Shown here: positions 34,221 through 43,034 of the stretch, piece by piece | How the letters are laid out: every line of letters begins with the position of its first letter | How positions within the stretch are numbered: position 1 is the first letter of the stretch | Assembly: GCA_964349805.1 (NCBI GenBank) | Contig: CAYGHE010000004.1 | Span: 1 to 64,000, forward strand | Direction of reading: 5' to 3' | DNA from: CAYGHE01 sp964349805 | Lineage (GTDB): Bacteria; Patescibacteriota; Saccharimonadia; Saccharimonadales; Saccharimonadaceae | Length of the DNA: 64,000 nucleotides | Position numbers and translations under genes: made by a program | The notes under the pieces: generated by a model | Seen by the model: only the letters and a program-made list of their open reading frames with translations | Told to the model about the DNA's origin: nothing | Databases searched by the model: none

Positions 34221-35024
34221 TCATTCCAATTGCTTAACCTCGAGTAGGTCATCGGCGGAAGAATGATCGCTTGAATGGGATTCCTGAGCTAGGGCAGTAA
34301 AGATTAGGCTCAGCATAAAGAAAACATAGGCCTGAATAAAACCGATAAATAGCTCGAAAGCCATAAATACGGGCAAGGTAACCGTAGCTAAATAACTCGA
34401 CAAAACGGCAACCATGATAAGCAAAACTTCGCCAGCAAAGGCATTACCAAACAAACGCAAACTAAGTGCTAGCCCTCTGGAAAACTCACCACTTAATTCT
34501 AGGATGCCCTCAAAAGCACCAATCGGATCTTTGAGCGGATTCCTCAAGTATCGTGCTGCGTTACCAAAAATACCAAGATGGCGGATAGCATAAAACTGAA
34601 CAGCCACCAGCGTAATCAAGGCCAGACCAACTGTAAAATTCAGGTCTGCTGGTAATCCTCGGAATAATGGCACGCCACTGAGTGTGATTGTGCCAACACC
34701 TGGCAGAACCGCGATCCAATAGTTTATTAACACGAATAGAAAAATTGTGATAGAAAGCGGCGCAACCTTACGAGCCAACTCTCGGTTAGGAATAATGTCG
34801 TGCACTTGACGCAGCAGCGACTCAAACATCCAATGAAAGGTCCCTGTAAAATAATTGCGTTTATCACGTTTCACCATTGTTGCAATATAAAAGAATATAG
34901 CCAACACAACTACTAAGCCAATACTGCCCAGTAGCAGGGAATTGGTAATAGCGATAGGGCCTATAAAAAACACTGTCTCTGGAGCAAGACTAATATGTAG
35001 ATTCATAGCAGCAAAATTTTTCAT
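34221..35024 (-). CDS. atpB: ATP synthase a subunit
   Basis: The 267-residue channel subunit has five or six membrane helices and the essential arginine in LSLRLFGNAFAGEVLL. The C-terminus (QAYVFFMLSLIFTALAQESHS) is typical, including the aromatic-rich final helix. It lies 3 bp after atpI. Confidence 0.97.
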   Translation of the reverse strand: MKNFAAMNLHISLAPETVFFIGPIAITNSLLLGSIGLVVVLAIFFYIATMVKRDKRNYFTGTFHWMFESLLRQVHDIIPNRELARKVAPLSITIFLFVLINYWIAVLPGVGTITLSGVPLFRGLPADLNFTVGLALITLVAVQFYAIRHLGIFGNAARYLRNPLKDPIGAFEGILELSGEFSRGLALSLRLFGNAFAGEVLLIMVAVLSSYLATVTLPVFMAFELFIGFIQAYVFFMLSLIFTALAQESHSSDHSSADDLLEVKQLE

Positions 35025-35027
35025 TGA

Positions 35028-35279
35028 TTATTTTTGAGTTCTCTTAATTTGTTTGATTTGTCTTGTGACTAACAGTGCCGATAAACTTGAACCTGTCACT
35101 ATACCGACGATAGTTAACCATGGAGTTGTATCGAAAAATCTGTCAGACATAACGCCAATAACCGTTACCCCAACAGCTGGGACGAACATTCGCCAAGTAG
35201 TATCAGCGATAGTACCTAGCAATAAAACCGCCGCGTTCTTTTGCGGCTGTTTTGTCGTCTTTTTAGGCGACTCTTCCAT
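35028..35279 (-). CDS. atpI: AtpI-like small membrane protein
   Basis: The 83-residue protein has two membrane helices (about residues 30-50 and 58-75) and a Lys/Gln/Thr-rich N-terminus, like the AtpI/F0F1 subunit family that opens ATP synthase operons. The minus-strand TATAAT at 35288-35293 lies 8 nt from the ATG, so the operon mRNA is probably leaderless. Gene order is atpI-B-E-F-H-A-G-D-C. Confidence 0.75.
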   Translation of the reverse strand: MEESPKKTTKQPQKNAAVLLLGTIADTTWRMFVPAVGVTVIGVMSDRFFDTTPWLTIVGIVTGSSLSALLVTRQIKQIKRTQK

Positions 35280-35376
35280 CTCTGATTATTATATACCATT
35301 ACGGTAATTAAGTACAAGGGTTATAGACCATATTACAACTTTATACGCCCAGTTTTGCTATGCTACAATGGACTTT

Positions 35377-35664
35377 ATGAGTGATAAATCTGACCCTAAA
35401 ATTATAGTTTATAGTACGAGCTGGTGCGCCTTTTGCCATACCGAAATGCAGTGGATGGATAAACTGGGTATTCCGTATACCGCCAAAGACATTGAGGTTG
35501 ATAAAGAAGCTTACGAAGAATTAATGAAGAAAAGCGACGGCGGCTATCGCGGCGTTCCCGTAACAGACGTGGCCGGAGATTTAATCTTGGGATTTGACCG
35601 TCCAAAACTGCAAGATGCTTTTGCTAAACACGGAATCAAACCTGCCGATCCAACCTCAAAGTAG
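35377..35664 (+). CDS. Glutaredoxin-like thiol-redox protein
   Basis: The 95-residue protein has the glutaredoxin fold: IIVYSTSWCAFCHTEMQW with a CxxC active site (CAFC rather than the usual CPYC), GYRGVPVTDV with the cis-Pro, and ILGFDRPKL near the end. It likely reduces disulfides or binds glutathione-type thiols. The ATG at 35368 overlaps the TACAAT box (35364-35369); the ATG at 35377 lies 7 nt downstream of the box and is chosen as leaderless start. Confidence 0.88.
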   Translation: MSDKSDPKIIVYSTSWCAFCHTEMQWMDKLGIPYTAKDIEVDKEAYEELMKKSDGGYRGVPVTDVAGDLILGFDRPKLQDAFAKHGIKPADPTSK

Positions 35665-35672
35665 GTAATATC

Positions 35673-36200
35673 GTGACAGGTTTTGAAGATAAACCAGGAA
35701 ATCCCGATAGGGCAGAACAGTCCCGTATACCAGAGCATCTATTACGTGAATACAGCGCCTTTGCTTACTATGAAGTGATTAAAAAAATTGCACACCCTAG
35801 TTTTAAGGATGGCAGGGTCGCACCATACATTCTAGATATGTCTGCTACGACAGGTGAGGGCAAGCGTGACAGCTACGTCCAAACTTTTCAAAGAATAGCT
35901 ATAAATCCTCCTTACAGAGGAGAGAATCTCAAAAGCCCAGAATCTAAACAACTCATGAGTGATATTTCCGATTTATTTCGTGAAGCTGATAAAGGCGTTA
36001 GTGAATATTTACAGCATCCAGTCACGGCAGAAAGTCCCCAGGCTCAAGCCTTGCGACAGCAGCAAACTCATTTTGTGCTGTTTTTACTACAAAAGTTCAG
36101 TAACCTGGCTGTGCTTCAAACATCTTTAGACGACAGCATAGATCCTGAAAGCCTAGAAAAAGATATAACATTAATACTCAATAGGATATTGAAGGTCTAA
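35673..36200 (+). CDS. Protein of unknown function
   Basis: The 175-residue soluble protein starts at a GTG 8 bp after the glutaredoxin stop. It is helical and polar (ESKQLMSDISDLFREADKGV, then QALRQQQTHFVLFLLQKF). I recognise no family and see no motif. It is probably cotranscribed with the glutaredoxin gene. Confidence 0.6.
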   Translation: MTGFEDKPGNPDRAEQSRIPEHLLREYSAFAYYEVIKKIAHPSFKDGRVAPYILDMSATTGEGKRDSYVQTFQRIAINPPYRGENLKSPESKQLMSDISDLFREADKGVSEYLQHPVTAESPQAQALRQQQTHFVLFLLQKFSNLAVLQTSLDDSIDPESLEKDITLILNRILKV

Positions 36201-36224
36201 GAATGTATACTAGGGCTATACGTT

Positions 36225-37007
36225 ATGCCCGCTATAATTATGATTCACGGTTTTCGAGGCACGCATCACGGCCTTGAGTTAATAAAAGCTGAGCTAAAAA
36301 AGCTTGATTTTAAACATGTTATCGTACCTGATTTACCAGGGTTTGGTGGCTCAAAACCCCTCGAAAAACATGATCTTGATGATTACGTTAATTGGCTGAA
36401 CGAGTTTATAAAAGAGCAGAAATTAGCAAAACCGCCCATTCTTTTAGGGCATTCTTTTGGCAGTATTATCGTGGCGGCTTATGCATCCAGATATCCTGAA
36501 ACAATCGACAAGTTAGTGCTTGTTAATCCTATCGGGGATTCTGCGCTCCGAGGGCCGCGCCAGATATTAACCAAGGGTGCTTTGCTCTATTATTGGCTAG
36601 GTAAGCACCTGCCTGCGAAAGTAGCCCGCCTCTGGCTTAGTTCTAAATTATCCGTAATGTTTATGAGCGTCACTATGGCCAAAACTCGTGACAAATCAAA
36701 GCGGCGTTTTATACATCAACAGCATTTAATGTATTTTAGTAAATTCGATAATCCACGCATGCTTTCCGAAGCCTTTAGCACCTCAATTAATTACAGTGTG
36801 CGTGATTTTGCTGCCAAGATACCCGTAAAAACCCTGCTTATTGCCGGTGATAAAGATGACATCACGCCCCTTTATAAACAAAAGGGCTTGTTAGAAATTT
36901 TTCCACAGGCCAATCTAGTAACTATCGATGGAGTAGGGCACTTGACGCACTACGAAACTCCAGAAATAGTCGCTAAATCAGTTTACGATTTTATTAAATC
37001 TGTATAA
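36225..37007 (+). CDS. Alpha/beta-hydrolase
   Basis: The 260-residue hydrolase has IMIHGFRGTHHG (oxyanion hole), the nucleophile elbow GHSFGS with Ser77, a catalytic Asp in AGDKDDITPL (about 214) and His in GVGHLTHYE (about 242). The substrate is unknown; the layout suits an esterase or C-C hydrolase. TATACT at 36206-36211 precedes it closely. Its last 25 bp overlap the 3' end of the convergent glycosyltransferase gene. Confidence 0.88.
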   Translation: MPAIIMIHGFRGTHHGLELIKAELKKLDFKHVIVPDLPGFGGSKPLEKHDLDDYVNWLNEFIKEQKLAKPPILLGHSFGSIIVAAYASRYPETIDKLVLVNPIGDSALRGPRQILTKGALLYYWLGKHLPAKVARLWLSSKLSVMFMSVTMAKTRDKSKRRFIHQQHLMYFSKFDNPRMLSEAFSTSINYSVRDFAAKIPVKTLLIAGDKDDITPLYKQKGLLEIFPQANLVTIDGVGHLTHYETPEIVAKSVYDFIKSV

Positions 37008-38152
37008 ATCTTTTCAAAACGATCTAGCGTGTATTTTAGGTCATGAGTTTTAGCGATAGCCAGGCTTTCTTTGGCCATTTTGGCGCGCAATCCAGAGTCA
37101 CTAATTATAGAAAGTAACGACTCAGCGATTTGCTCGTCATCATCTTTTTCGCACAAATAACCGTTACGCCCATTTTGGCAAAGTTCTTTTAGAGCGCCAG
37201 CATCAACAGCGACGATTGGAAGTCCGCTGGCCATAGCCTCCAGGGCAGCAATACTTTGCAGCTCAGCCGGTGACGGCATGCAAAAAACCGTACCAATCCT
37301 GTGCAGCTCAAACTTATCTTCATCGGATACTCGGCCTGTAAAAGTAGTTTTATCCGATAGCCCCAATTCACGAGATAAGCCCTTAAGGTTTTCCATGTCC
37401 GTACCGCTACCGACAATCAACAAATGAGCATCTTTGACAGATACAATTCTTGCAAAAGCTCGAATCAGTACAGACAGATGTTTCTCTCCGTCGACTCGAC
37501 CTAGATAAGTAATTATTGGTTTATCGGTAGGCAGATTATAGCGTTTTATAACTTCGTCTGATACCGGTCCTGGCATAAACAAGCTAAGGTCAATACCGTT
37601 TGAAACTGGCTCCATCTCGACAGTTATTTTCTCACCGGCAGCACCAAACATATCAATAGCCGCCTGAGTAGGCAGGGTTACATAATCGGCTTTGGAGTGA
37701 AATCGTGCGCCGTATTCTCGAAGCATATAGTTAATAGGTCGGGCGATAGGTGCTAACAACCGCAGATTATCCATAAGGTTTTCAGGCATAGCGTGATTAG
37801 TGCTGACTATAGGAATACCGGATTTATTACCATACCGCATAGCAGACTGGCCAATCCACATCATCATCTGGATATGCATGACATCTGGATCAAAATCTCG
37901 AATAATTTTTTTTACTTCTCGCTGCGGGGTGGGGCTAATGCGGAAATTTTGATAAAAAGGAAAGGGGACAGAAGCCGTACGAGCTACCACATGGTTACCG
38001 TCTATTTCTTTGCAGCGTCGACCCGTCTGGCTAGGCGCAATGACCATAACTTCATGACCACGATCCGCCATACCGCGAGCTAGGTTGCGGCTGAAGGTGG
38101 CTACACCGTTTAGCGTCGGCCAGTGCAAGTCCGACGGAATAAGAATCTTCAT
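36983..38152 (-). CDS. GT4-family glycosyltransferase
   Basis: The 389-residue protein has the GT-B fold of family 4: SDLHWPTLNGVATFSRNLA at the N-terminus, ITYLGRVDGEKHLSVLI for the donor domain, and the E-x7-E-type motif in SPAELQSIAALEAMASGLP. It probably adds a sugar to a lipid or envelope glycan; donor and acceptor unknown. TATAAT on the minus strand lies 12 nt before the ATG. A second, unrelated-sequence GT4 gene is divergent 40 bp away, sharing the promoter region. Confidence 0.9.
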   Translation of the reverse strand: MKILIPSDLHWPTLNGVATFSRNLARGMADRGHEVMVIAPSQTGRRCKEIDGNHVVARTASVPFPFYQNFRISPTPQREVKKIIRDFDPDVMHIQMMMWIGQSAMRYGNKSGIPIVSTNHAMPENLMDNLRLLAPIARPINYMLREYGARFHSKADYVTLPTQAAIDMFGAAGEKITVEMEPVSNGIDLSLFMPGPVSDEVIKRYNLPTDKPIITYLGRVDGEKHLSVLIRAFARIVSVKDAHLLIVGSGTDMENLKGLSRELGLSDKTTFTGRVSDEDKFELHRIGTVFCMPSPAELQSIAALEAMASGLPIVAVDAGALKELCQNGRNGYLCEKDDDEQIAESLLSIISDSGLRAKMAKESLAIAKTHDLKYTLDRFEKIYTDLIKS

Positions 38153-38164
38153 ATCTTACAGGCG

Positions 38165-38182
38165 ATTATAACATGTTACAAT
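38165..38182. promoter_or_regulatory. Divergent promoter cores of two glycosyltransferase genes
   Basis: A minus-strand TATAAT (38165-38170) and a plus-strand TACAAT (38177-38182) lie only 6 bp apart, so two polymerases could not occupy the site at once. The -35 regions overlap the opposite transcript start. Confidence 0.6.
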
Positions 38183-38192
38183 GTCATTAAAT

Positions 38193-39272
38193 ATGAGGCT
38201 ATTCTTTGACGCTCGGTACATAACAACCGGCTTTCACGACGGTATTAGTCGCTATAGCGCTGAACTGGGGTCGGCCTTATCTCGAATAACACCAGTAACT
38301 TTCATAATTTCTGCCAAATCTCAGTTATCGAAACTCCCAAAAAACTCCAAATACATACTGATTCATCCGCCAACGTCTACCAAAGAGCCTTTTACAGCAA
38401 CTGTCTTGAACAAGTACAAGCCTGACGTGGTGTTTTCGCCTATGCAGACCATGGGAGCTCTGGGGCGCAAGTTCAAACTCATTCTTACGGTTCACGATTT
38501 AATTTATTATCGACATCGCATGCCACCCCAAAGTTTACGCCCAGCAATTCGTGTTGGTTGGAGAATGTACCATATGAGTTACGCCCCTCAGCGCTTGGCA
38601 TTAAATGCTGCCGACATGGTCGCTACGGTCAGCCAAACTAGCAAATATCAAATAGAACAGGTTAAATTAACTCATCACCCAATAGTTGTCGTTCCTAATG
38701 CGCCCCGTGATTTGTCATCGTTCATCGAAAAAACTCCGGTCACTAAAGACATCAAGAACTTGGTGTACATGGGCTCGTTTATGCCTTATAAAAACGTTGA
38801 GACCTTAATAGCTGGTATGGAGTTTTTACCTGAATTCACCTTGCACTTGTTGAGCCGAATTTCACCAAAACGACAAAAAGAATTAACCAAAAAGTTACCC
38901 AATAAATCTCAAGTGGTTTTCCATAACGGTACTAGTGACGAAGAATACGCCCAGTTGTTAATCGATAACGCGCTCCTAGTAACCGCTAGCTTGGACGAGG
39001 GTTATGGCCTGCCTATAGCCGAAGCGGCAGCCTTAGGAACACCTGCGGTAATCAGCGATCTAGAGGTTTTTCACGAGGTAGCGGGCAAGGGCGCTTTGTA
39101 CTTTAACCCTAAAAGCCCGCAAGATTTCGCGGACAAAGTAATAAAAGCTTCTTCTAAAGAAGAGTATGTGGAACTCGTTAAGGAAGCTAAAAATCATATT
39201 AAAAATTTCAGTTGGGATAAATCGGCGCACATTTTATTAGATGCAATCAAGCATCTTGTGCACAACGAATAA
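38193..39272 (+). CDS. GT4-family glycosyltransferase
   Basis: The 359-residue transferase shows the GT4 pattern: DARYITTGFHDGISRYSAEL, LILTVHDLIYY, LVYMGSFMPYKNVETLIAG and the E-x7-E motif in SLDEGYGLPIAEAAALGTP. It resembles mannosyltransferase-type enzymes. An ATG at 38181 overlaps the -10 box; the ATG at 38193, 10 nt after the box, is preferred. It diverges from the other GT4 gene, so the pair probably serves one surface-glycan pathway. Confidence 0.9.
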   Translation: MRLFFDARYITTGFHDGISRYSAELGSALSRITPVTFIISAKSQLSKLPKNSKYILIHPPTSTKEPFTATVLNKYKPDVVFSPMQTMGALGRKFKLILTVHDLIYYRHRMPPQSLRPAIRVGWRMYHMSYAPQRLALNAADMVATVSQTSKYQIEQVKLTHHPIVVVPNAPRDLSSFIEKTPVTKDIKNLVYMGSFMPYKNVETLIAGMEFLPEFTLHLLSRISPKRQKELTKKLPNKSQVVFHNGTSDEEYAQLLIDNALLVTASLDEGYGLPIAEAAALGTPAVISDLEVFHEVAGKGALYFNPKSPQDFADKVIKASSKEEYVELVKEAKNHIKNFSWDKSAHILLDAIKHLVHNE

Positions 39273-39338
39273 GACCCTATACTTTCATTATATCACATAT
39301 AGCTATATATTGTCAAGTCGTGTACAATAATAGTTGTT

Positions 39339-39803
39339 ATGGCTAAGCCTAAAAAACAGTCTTCTGGCGCTATCGTTAACCGCCGCGCAAAATTTGATTA
39401 TGCGTTGGGCGATACTTTAACCGTGGGCATCGTACTTAGCGGCCCCGAAGTTAGAGCAGCGCGAGACAGTAAGGTTAGCCTCAAAGGCTCTTATGTAAAC
39501 ATCAGAGGCGGGGAATTGTGGCTTAATAACACTAGTTTTAGTTTAGTACTTAATCAACCGGGCGTACCCGGTGCCCGTAGCGTAGATACAGAGCCTAGAA
39601 AATTGCTGGCAAAACGCAGTGATATCGAGATGTTACAGAGCAAGAAACAACCAGGCATGAGTATCGTACCTCTTCGATTAATTACAAAGGGTAGATTCAT
39701 AAAATTAGTTATAGCTGTCGGAAAAGGTAAGAAGCTTTACGACAAACGCGAGACTATCAAACGCCGTGAACAAGAACGCGAAAGCAAGACTGTTAATCTA
39801 TAA
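39339..39803 (+). CDS. smpB: tmRNA-binding protein SmpB
   Basis: The 154-residue trans-translation factor shows AKFDYALGDTLTVGIVLSGPEVRAAR, GSYVNIRGGELWLNN and a Lys/Arg-rich C-terminal tail (GKKLYDKRETIKRREQERE) that enters the ribosome. TACAAT at 39323-39328 leaves 10 nt before the ATG. No tmRNA gene was recognised in the window. Confidence 0.95.
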   Translation: MAKPKKQSSGAIVNRRAKFDYALGDTLTVGIVLSGPEVRAARDSKVSLKGSYVNIRGGELWLNNTSFSLVLNQPGVPGARSVDTEPRKLLAKRSDIEMLQSKKQPGMSIVPLRLITKGRFIKLVIAVGKGKKLYDKRETIKRREQERESKTVNL

Positions 39804-39819
39804 GTGCTAAAATAGTCCC

Positions 39820-40617
39820 ATGAAGCTTTATTCGTGGAACGTAAATGGTATTCGGGCGGTGATTAATAAAGAGGTATTTGCGCCTTTCGTTCAGCAAGAG
39901 CAGCCCGATATACTGTGCCTGCAAGAGACCAAGGCCAAGCAGGGGCAGGCCCTTATTGATTTGCCAGAATATGAAGAGTGCTGGAATAGCGCCGACAAAG
40001 CTGGTTATAGCGGAACGGCAATTTTTACCAAAATCAAGCCTATCAGCGTAATTAACGGATTAGCCGAGGGAATAGCCGAAAAGTACGGCCTCGCTAATGA
40101 TAGTTACGGTGACCCAGCAAAAGAAGGCCGGGTAATATCCGCTGAATTTGATAAGTTTTGGGTTGTGAACGTTTATACCCCCAACGCCAAAGATGACTTG
40201 TCCAGGTTGAAATTAAGACACCAGCAATGGGACCCAGCTTTCCTTGAACACTTAAAGACTCTCGAAAAATCTAAACCCGTATTAGCTTGTGGTGATTTTA
40301 ACGTAGCCCATCAACCAATTGACTTGGCACGGCCAAAAGAAAACGAAGGCAAAAAAGGATATACCCCCGAGGAGCGCGAAGGTTTCAGCCAGTTCTTAAA
40401 AACTGGTTTTATTGATACTTTCCGATACAAATACCCCGAGAAAACAGACGCCTACAGCTGGTGGACTCACTGGGCGAACGCCCGAGCCAGAAACGTGGGT
40501 TGGCGTATCGATTATTGGTTAGCCAGTCAAAAGTTAGCCGACAACATCAAAGAAGCTAAAATCCATCCTGACATTCTGGGGTCCGACCATTGTCCAGTAA
40601 GTATAGAGCTGATATGA
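39820..40617 (+). CDS. xthA: Exodeoxyribonuclease III / AP endonuclease
   Basis: The 265-residue enzyme shows the EEP-fold markers: LYSWNVNGIRAV, ILCLQETKAKQGQ with catalytic Glu, VVNVYTPNA, CGDFNVAHQPIDLARP, and the C-terminal RIDYWLASQKLA with GSDHCPVSIEL. It repairs abasic sites. TAAAAT at 39808-39813 lies 6 nt before the ATG. It opens a four-gene operon with overlapping genes. Confidence 0.95.
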   Translation: MKLYSWNVNGIRAVINKEVFAPFVQQEQPDILCLQETKAKQGQALIDLPEYEECWNSADKAGYSGTAIFTKIKPISVINGLAEGIAEKYGLANDSYGDPAKEGRVISAEFDKFWVVNVYTPNAKDDLSRLKLRHQQWDPAFLEHLKTLEKSKPVLACGDFNVAHQPIDLARPKENEGKKGYTPEEREGFSQFLKTGFIDTFRYKYPEKTDAYSWWTHWANARARNVGWRIDYWLASQKLADNIKEAKIHPDILGSDHCPVSIELI

Positions 40618-41357
40618 GCTTATCACCCGAACTACAGACCTTACGCGATAAACAGCCTTTTTACGAAGGAAATGACGAGGTCAAGAAAACCCTTTCAACC
40701 AAGGTGCTTTCTTTGTTAATAGCACCCACCGCAGTTGGTAAATCTACAATCGTAAAAGAAGTTCTTGGGCAGCAAACGACCTGGAGCGAAGTAGGTAGTT
40801 TTACTACACGACCAAGACGCCCTAATGATCCCGATAACTACAGGACCGGATCGGAAGGTATTACGACAGCCTCGATGATTGAACAAATAAATAATGGCGA
40901 ACTAGTCAATTATTCAATTCATCCTGCGGGTTATATTTATGGCACGCCCCCAGAGAGTTTTCCGTCTGGGTACAATTTGTTACCAGTCTTGCCAGACAGC
41001 GTACCGGTTTTGCAGCGCGCAGGTTTTAAGAGGGTAGAGACATCTTATATAGTGACTGAAGTTGAAGCATGGAAAATTAGATTAGGGGACAGGATATCCG
41101 ACCCTTCCATATCCGCGAGAATGGAGGAAGCCGTAGTTTCATTAAGATACGGTTTAGACAATGCCGATGACCTTAATTTTATAGAAAATGCTGGTGGTCC
41201 TGAAGGATTGCAAATAGCCGTGCAAAATATTATTGATATCACCCTAGGCAAACACGAAGCAACCTTAGACAAAAACCGCTTAGTGGAGTTAACTAAAGAC
41301 ATGTTAACTTTTGCCGAACAAGTTATGAAAGAACACTCCTTAGAGGATAAATCATGA
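40614..41357 (+). CDS. Guanylate kinase-like P-loop protein
   Basis: The 247-residue protein has a P-loop APTAVGKST (residues 37-45), then GSFTTRPRRPNDPDNYR, which matches the TTRxPRxGE segment that binds the nucleotide in guanylate kinase. YGTPPESF follows. The usual Gmk is about 190-200 residues with a different C-terminus, so this may be a divergent kinase acting on another nucleotide or base. The ATG at 40614 overlaps the xthA stop by 4 bp; the open frame upstream is not used. Confidence 0.65.
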   Translation: MSLSPELQTLRDKQPFYEGNDEVKKTLSTKVLSLLIAPTAVGKSTIVKEVLGQQTTWSEVGSFTTRPRRPNDPDNYRTGSEGITTASMIEQINNGELVNYSIHPAGYIYGTPPESFPSGYNLLPVLPDSVPVLQRAGFKRVETSYIVTEVEAWKIRLGDRISDPSISARMEEAVVSLRYGLDNADDLNFIENAGGPEGLQIAVQNIIDITLGKHEATLDKNRLVELTKDMLTFAEQVMKEHSLEDKS

Positions 41358-42091
41358 GCGATAAGCTACAGAAAATAGCTGTTTTTGATATAGACGGAAC
41401 GCTGTTTCGTTGGCAATTATTTCACGAGCTAGTGACCGAACTCACTCTGGCTAAGGTTTTCCCATCAAACACTTATCGTTTAATTGATGACGCTTGGCAG
41501 AGATGGCGTGGCGGCGAGATGCCTTTTAACGAATATGAGAAACTTGTCATTGACACCCTTATTACTTATTTACCTCTAATTCCCGTGCCGACATTCGAAG
41601 CGGCAGCTAAAAAAGTAGTGGCTCAAAGCGGACATAAAATTCATTATTACACTCATAATTTGCTCAAAAAACTGCAGGCTGACGGTTACTATACGTTGGC
41701 AATTTCGGGATCCCAGCAAGAGGTACTAGGACTGTTCGCTAATCGCTATAAATTCGATGATTGTATCGGTGCTGTTTATGAAAGAAAGGGCGGCCGATAC
41801 ACTGGTCAAATTAGCCGTGAAGTTTATGGGCGCAAAGGACAATTATTACAAGAGTACTTAGAAAGCCATCCTAGCTTAACGCTAAAAGATAGCGTAGGTA
41901 TCGGTGATTCGGAAGGTGATATACCAATGCTAGAAATGGTAGAAAACCCCATAGCGTTCAGCCCTTCAGAGGGTTTGTTTAAAGAAGCTAAAGAACGTAA
42001 ATGGAAAGTAGTGGTCGAGAGAAAAAATATAAGCTATACGCTGGAGATGCAAAATGGAAAATACATATTGGCAGAAACAGTCGTCTACTAG
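41354..42091 (+). CDS. HAD-superfamily phosphatase (SerB-like)
   Basis: The 245-residue protein has the HAD catalytic motif FDIDGTLFRW (Asp12 and Asp14), an SGSQQEV motif for the phosphate, and GIGDSEGDIPMLEMV at the end. The helical cap inserted after motif I is typical of phosphoserine phosphatase-like enzymes. It overlaps the previous gene by 4 bp (ATGA), with GAGG upstream as ribosome-binding site. The substrate is unknown. Confidence 0.88.
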   Translation: MSDKLQKIAVFDIDGTLFRWQLFHELVTELTLAKVFPSNTYRLIDDAWQRWRGGEMPFNEYEKLVIDTLITYLPLIPVPTFEAAAKKVVAQSGHKIHYYTHNLLKKLQADGYYTLAISGSQQEVLGLFANRYKFDDCIGAVYERKGGRYTGQISREVYGRKGQLLQEYLESHPSLTLKDSVGIGDSEGDIPMLEMVENPIAFSPSEGLFKEAKERKWKVVVERKNISYTLEMQNGKYILAETVVY

Positions 42092-42845
42092 TCCACTATT
42101 CCCAGATGTAGAGTGGAGTAAACCTCAGCAGCGCTCAAAGGCAGGGAAATTAGGTATTATTGGCGGTAATAAGCTTGGTCTTATGGCCGTATCTGAAAGC
42201 TATCAAACGGCTTTATCGACCGCCGCTGGAGAAGTGAAAATACTCTTGCCAGATAGTCTTAAAAAGGCTTTGCCAAAACAAATGAGTGATGCCGTTTTTG
42301 CCCCCAGCAATAAATCAGGGGGATTAGCTAAAGATGCTTTTAATGAGATGCGGGCTTTAGGTGAATGGGCGGATGGCATTTTGCTGATTGGCGACGCTGG
42401 TAAAAATAGCGAAACAGCCGTCTTGTACGAGCGTTTTGTCGCCGAATACGAAGGCCCTCTGACGATAACTCGTGACGCCCTAGATTTACTGAAAAACAAC
42501 TATCAATCATTAGTGGACCGGCCGCAAACACTAATGATAATGTCTTTTGCACAAGCCCAAAAACTATTTCAAGCTGTCTATTATCCAAAGGTTCTAACAT
42601 TTAGCATGCAATTAAACCGACTGGTCGAAGCTATGCATAAATTTACTATCACGTATCCTATATGCATCAGTGTCTTTCATAATGACACTTTAGCTATAGC
42701 TCACGGCGGTCAAGTTGTAACGCAACCACTAGACGACCCCATGCCGATTTGGCGCGGAATTACTGCGACAAAAGCGGCTGTATACTGGCTTTGGAACCGA
42801 GAATATCCCTTGCAGGCAACGGCTGCCTCATTAATCGAAACCTAG
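42054..42845 (+). CDS. YjeF C-terminal-domain (NAD(P)HX dehydratase)-like kinase-fold protein
   Basis: The 263-residue protein resembles the ribokinase-fold domain of NAD(P)H-hydrate repair dehydratase: KLGIIGGNKLG near residue 32, GILLIGDAGKNSET, PLTITRDALDLLKNN and a C-terminal half with IAHGGQVVTQPLDDP. Conserved residues are partly diverged, so the assignment is tentative. GGAGATG 7-11 nt upstream supports the ATG at 42054, which overlaps the HAD gene by 38 bp. The repair theme fits xthA in the same operon. Confidence 0.5.
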   Translation: MENTYWQKQSSTSPLFPDVEWSKPQQRSKAGKLGIIGGNKLGLMAVSESYQTALSTAAGEVKILLPDSLKKALPKQMSDAVFAPSNKSGGLAKDAFNEMRALGEWADGILLIGDAGKNSETAVLYERFVAEYEGPLTITRDALDLLKNNYQSLVDRPQTLMIMSFAQAQKLFQAVYYPKVLTFSMQLNRLVEAMHKFTITYPICISVFHNDTLAIAHGGQVVTQPLDDPMPIWRGITATKAAVYWLWNREYPLQATAASLIET

Positions 42846-42867
42846 AGAATGATTGTCCTTTTATATC

Positions 42868-42956
42868 TGGTACCGCGAGCCGGACTTGAACCGGCACGTC
42901 CATAACGGACACTAGATTTTGAGTCTAGCGCGTCTACCAATTCCGCCATCGCGGCA
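42868..42956 (-). tRNA. tRNA-Leu (anticodon CAA)
   Basis: An 89-nt class II tRNA with encoded CCA, a long variable arm and the loop CTCAAAA between CTAGA and TCTAG (anticodon CAA, Leu). The acceptor stem has a G2-U wobble. It is on the minus strand between the YjeF-like gene and the sortase gene. Confidence 0.94.
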
Positions 42957-43034
42957 CAAGATGTAAAACAACTTTCATAGCAGGTGCGATCTGCTAATGT
43001 ATTGTACAATAGAATAGGGTGGCAATCTATAGAC

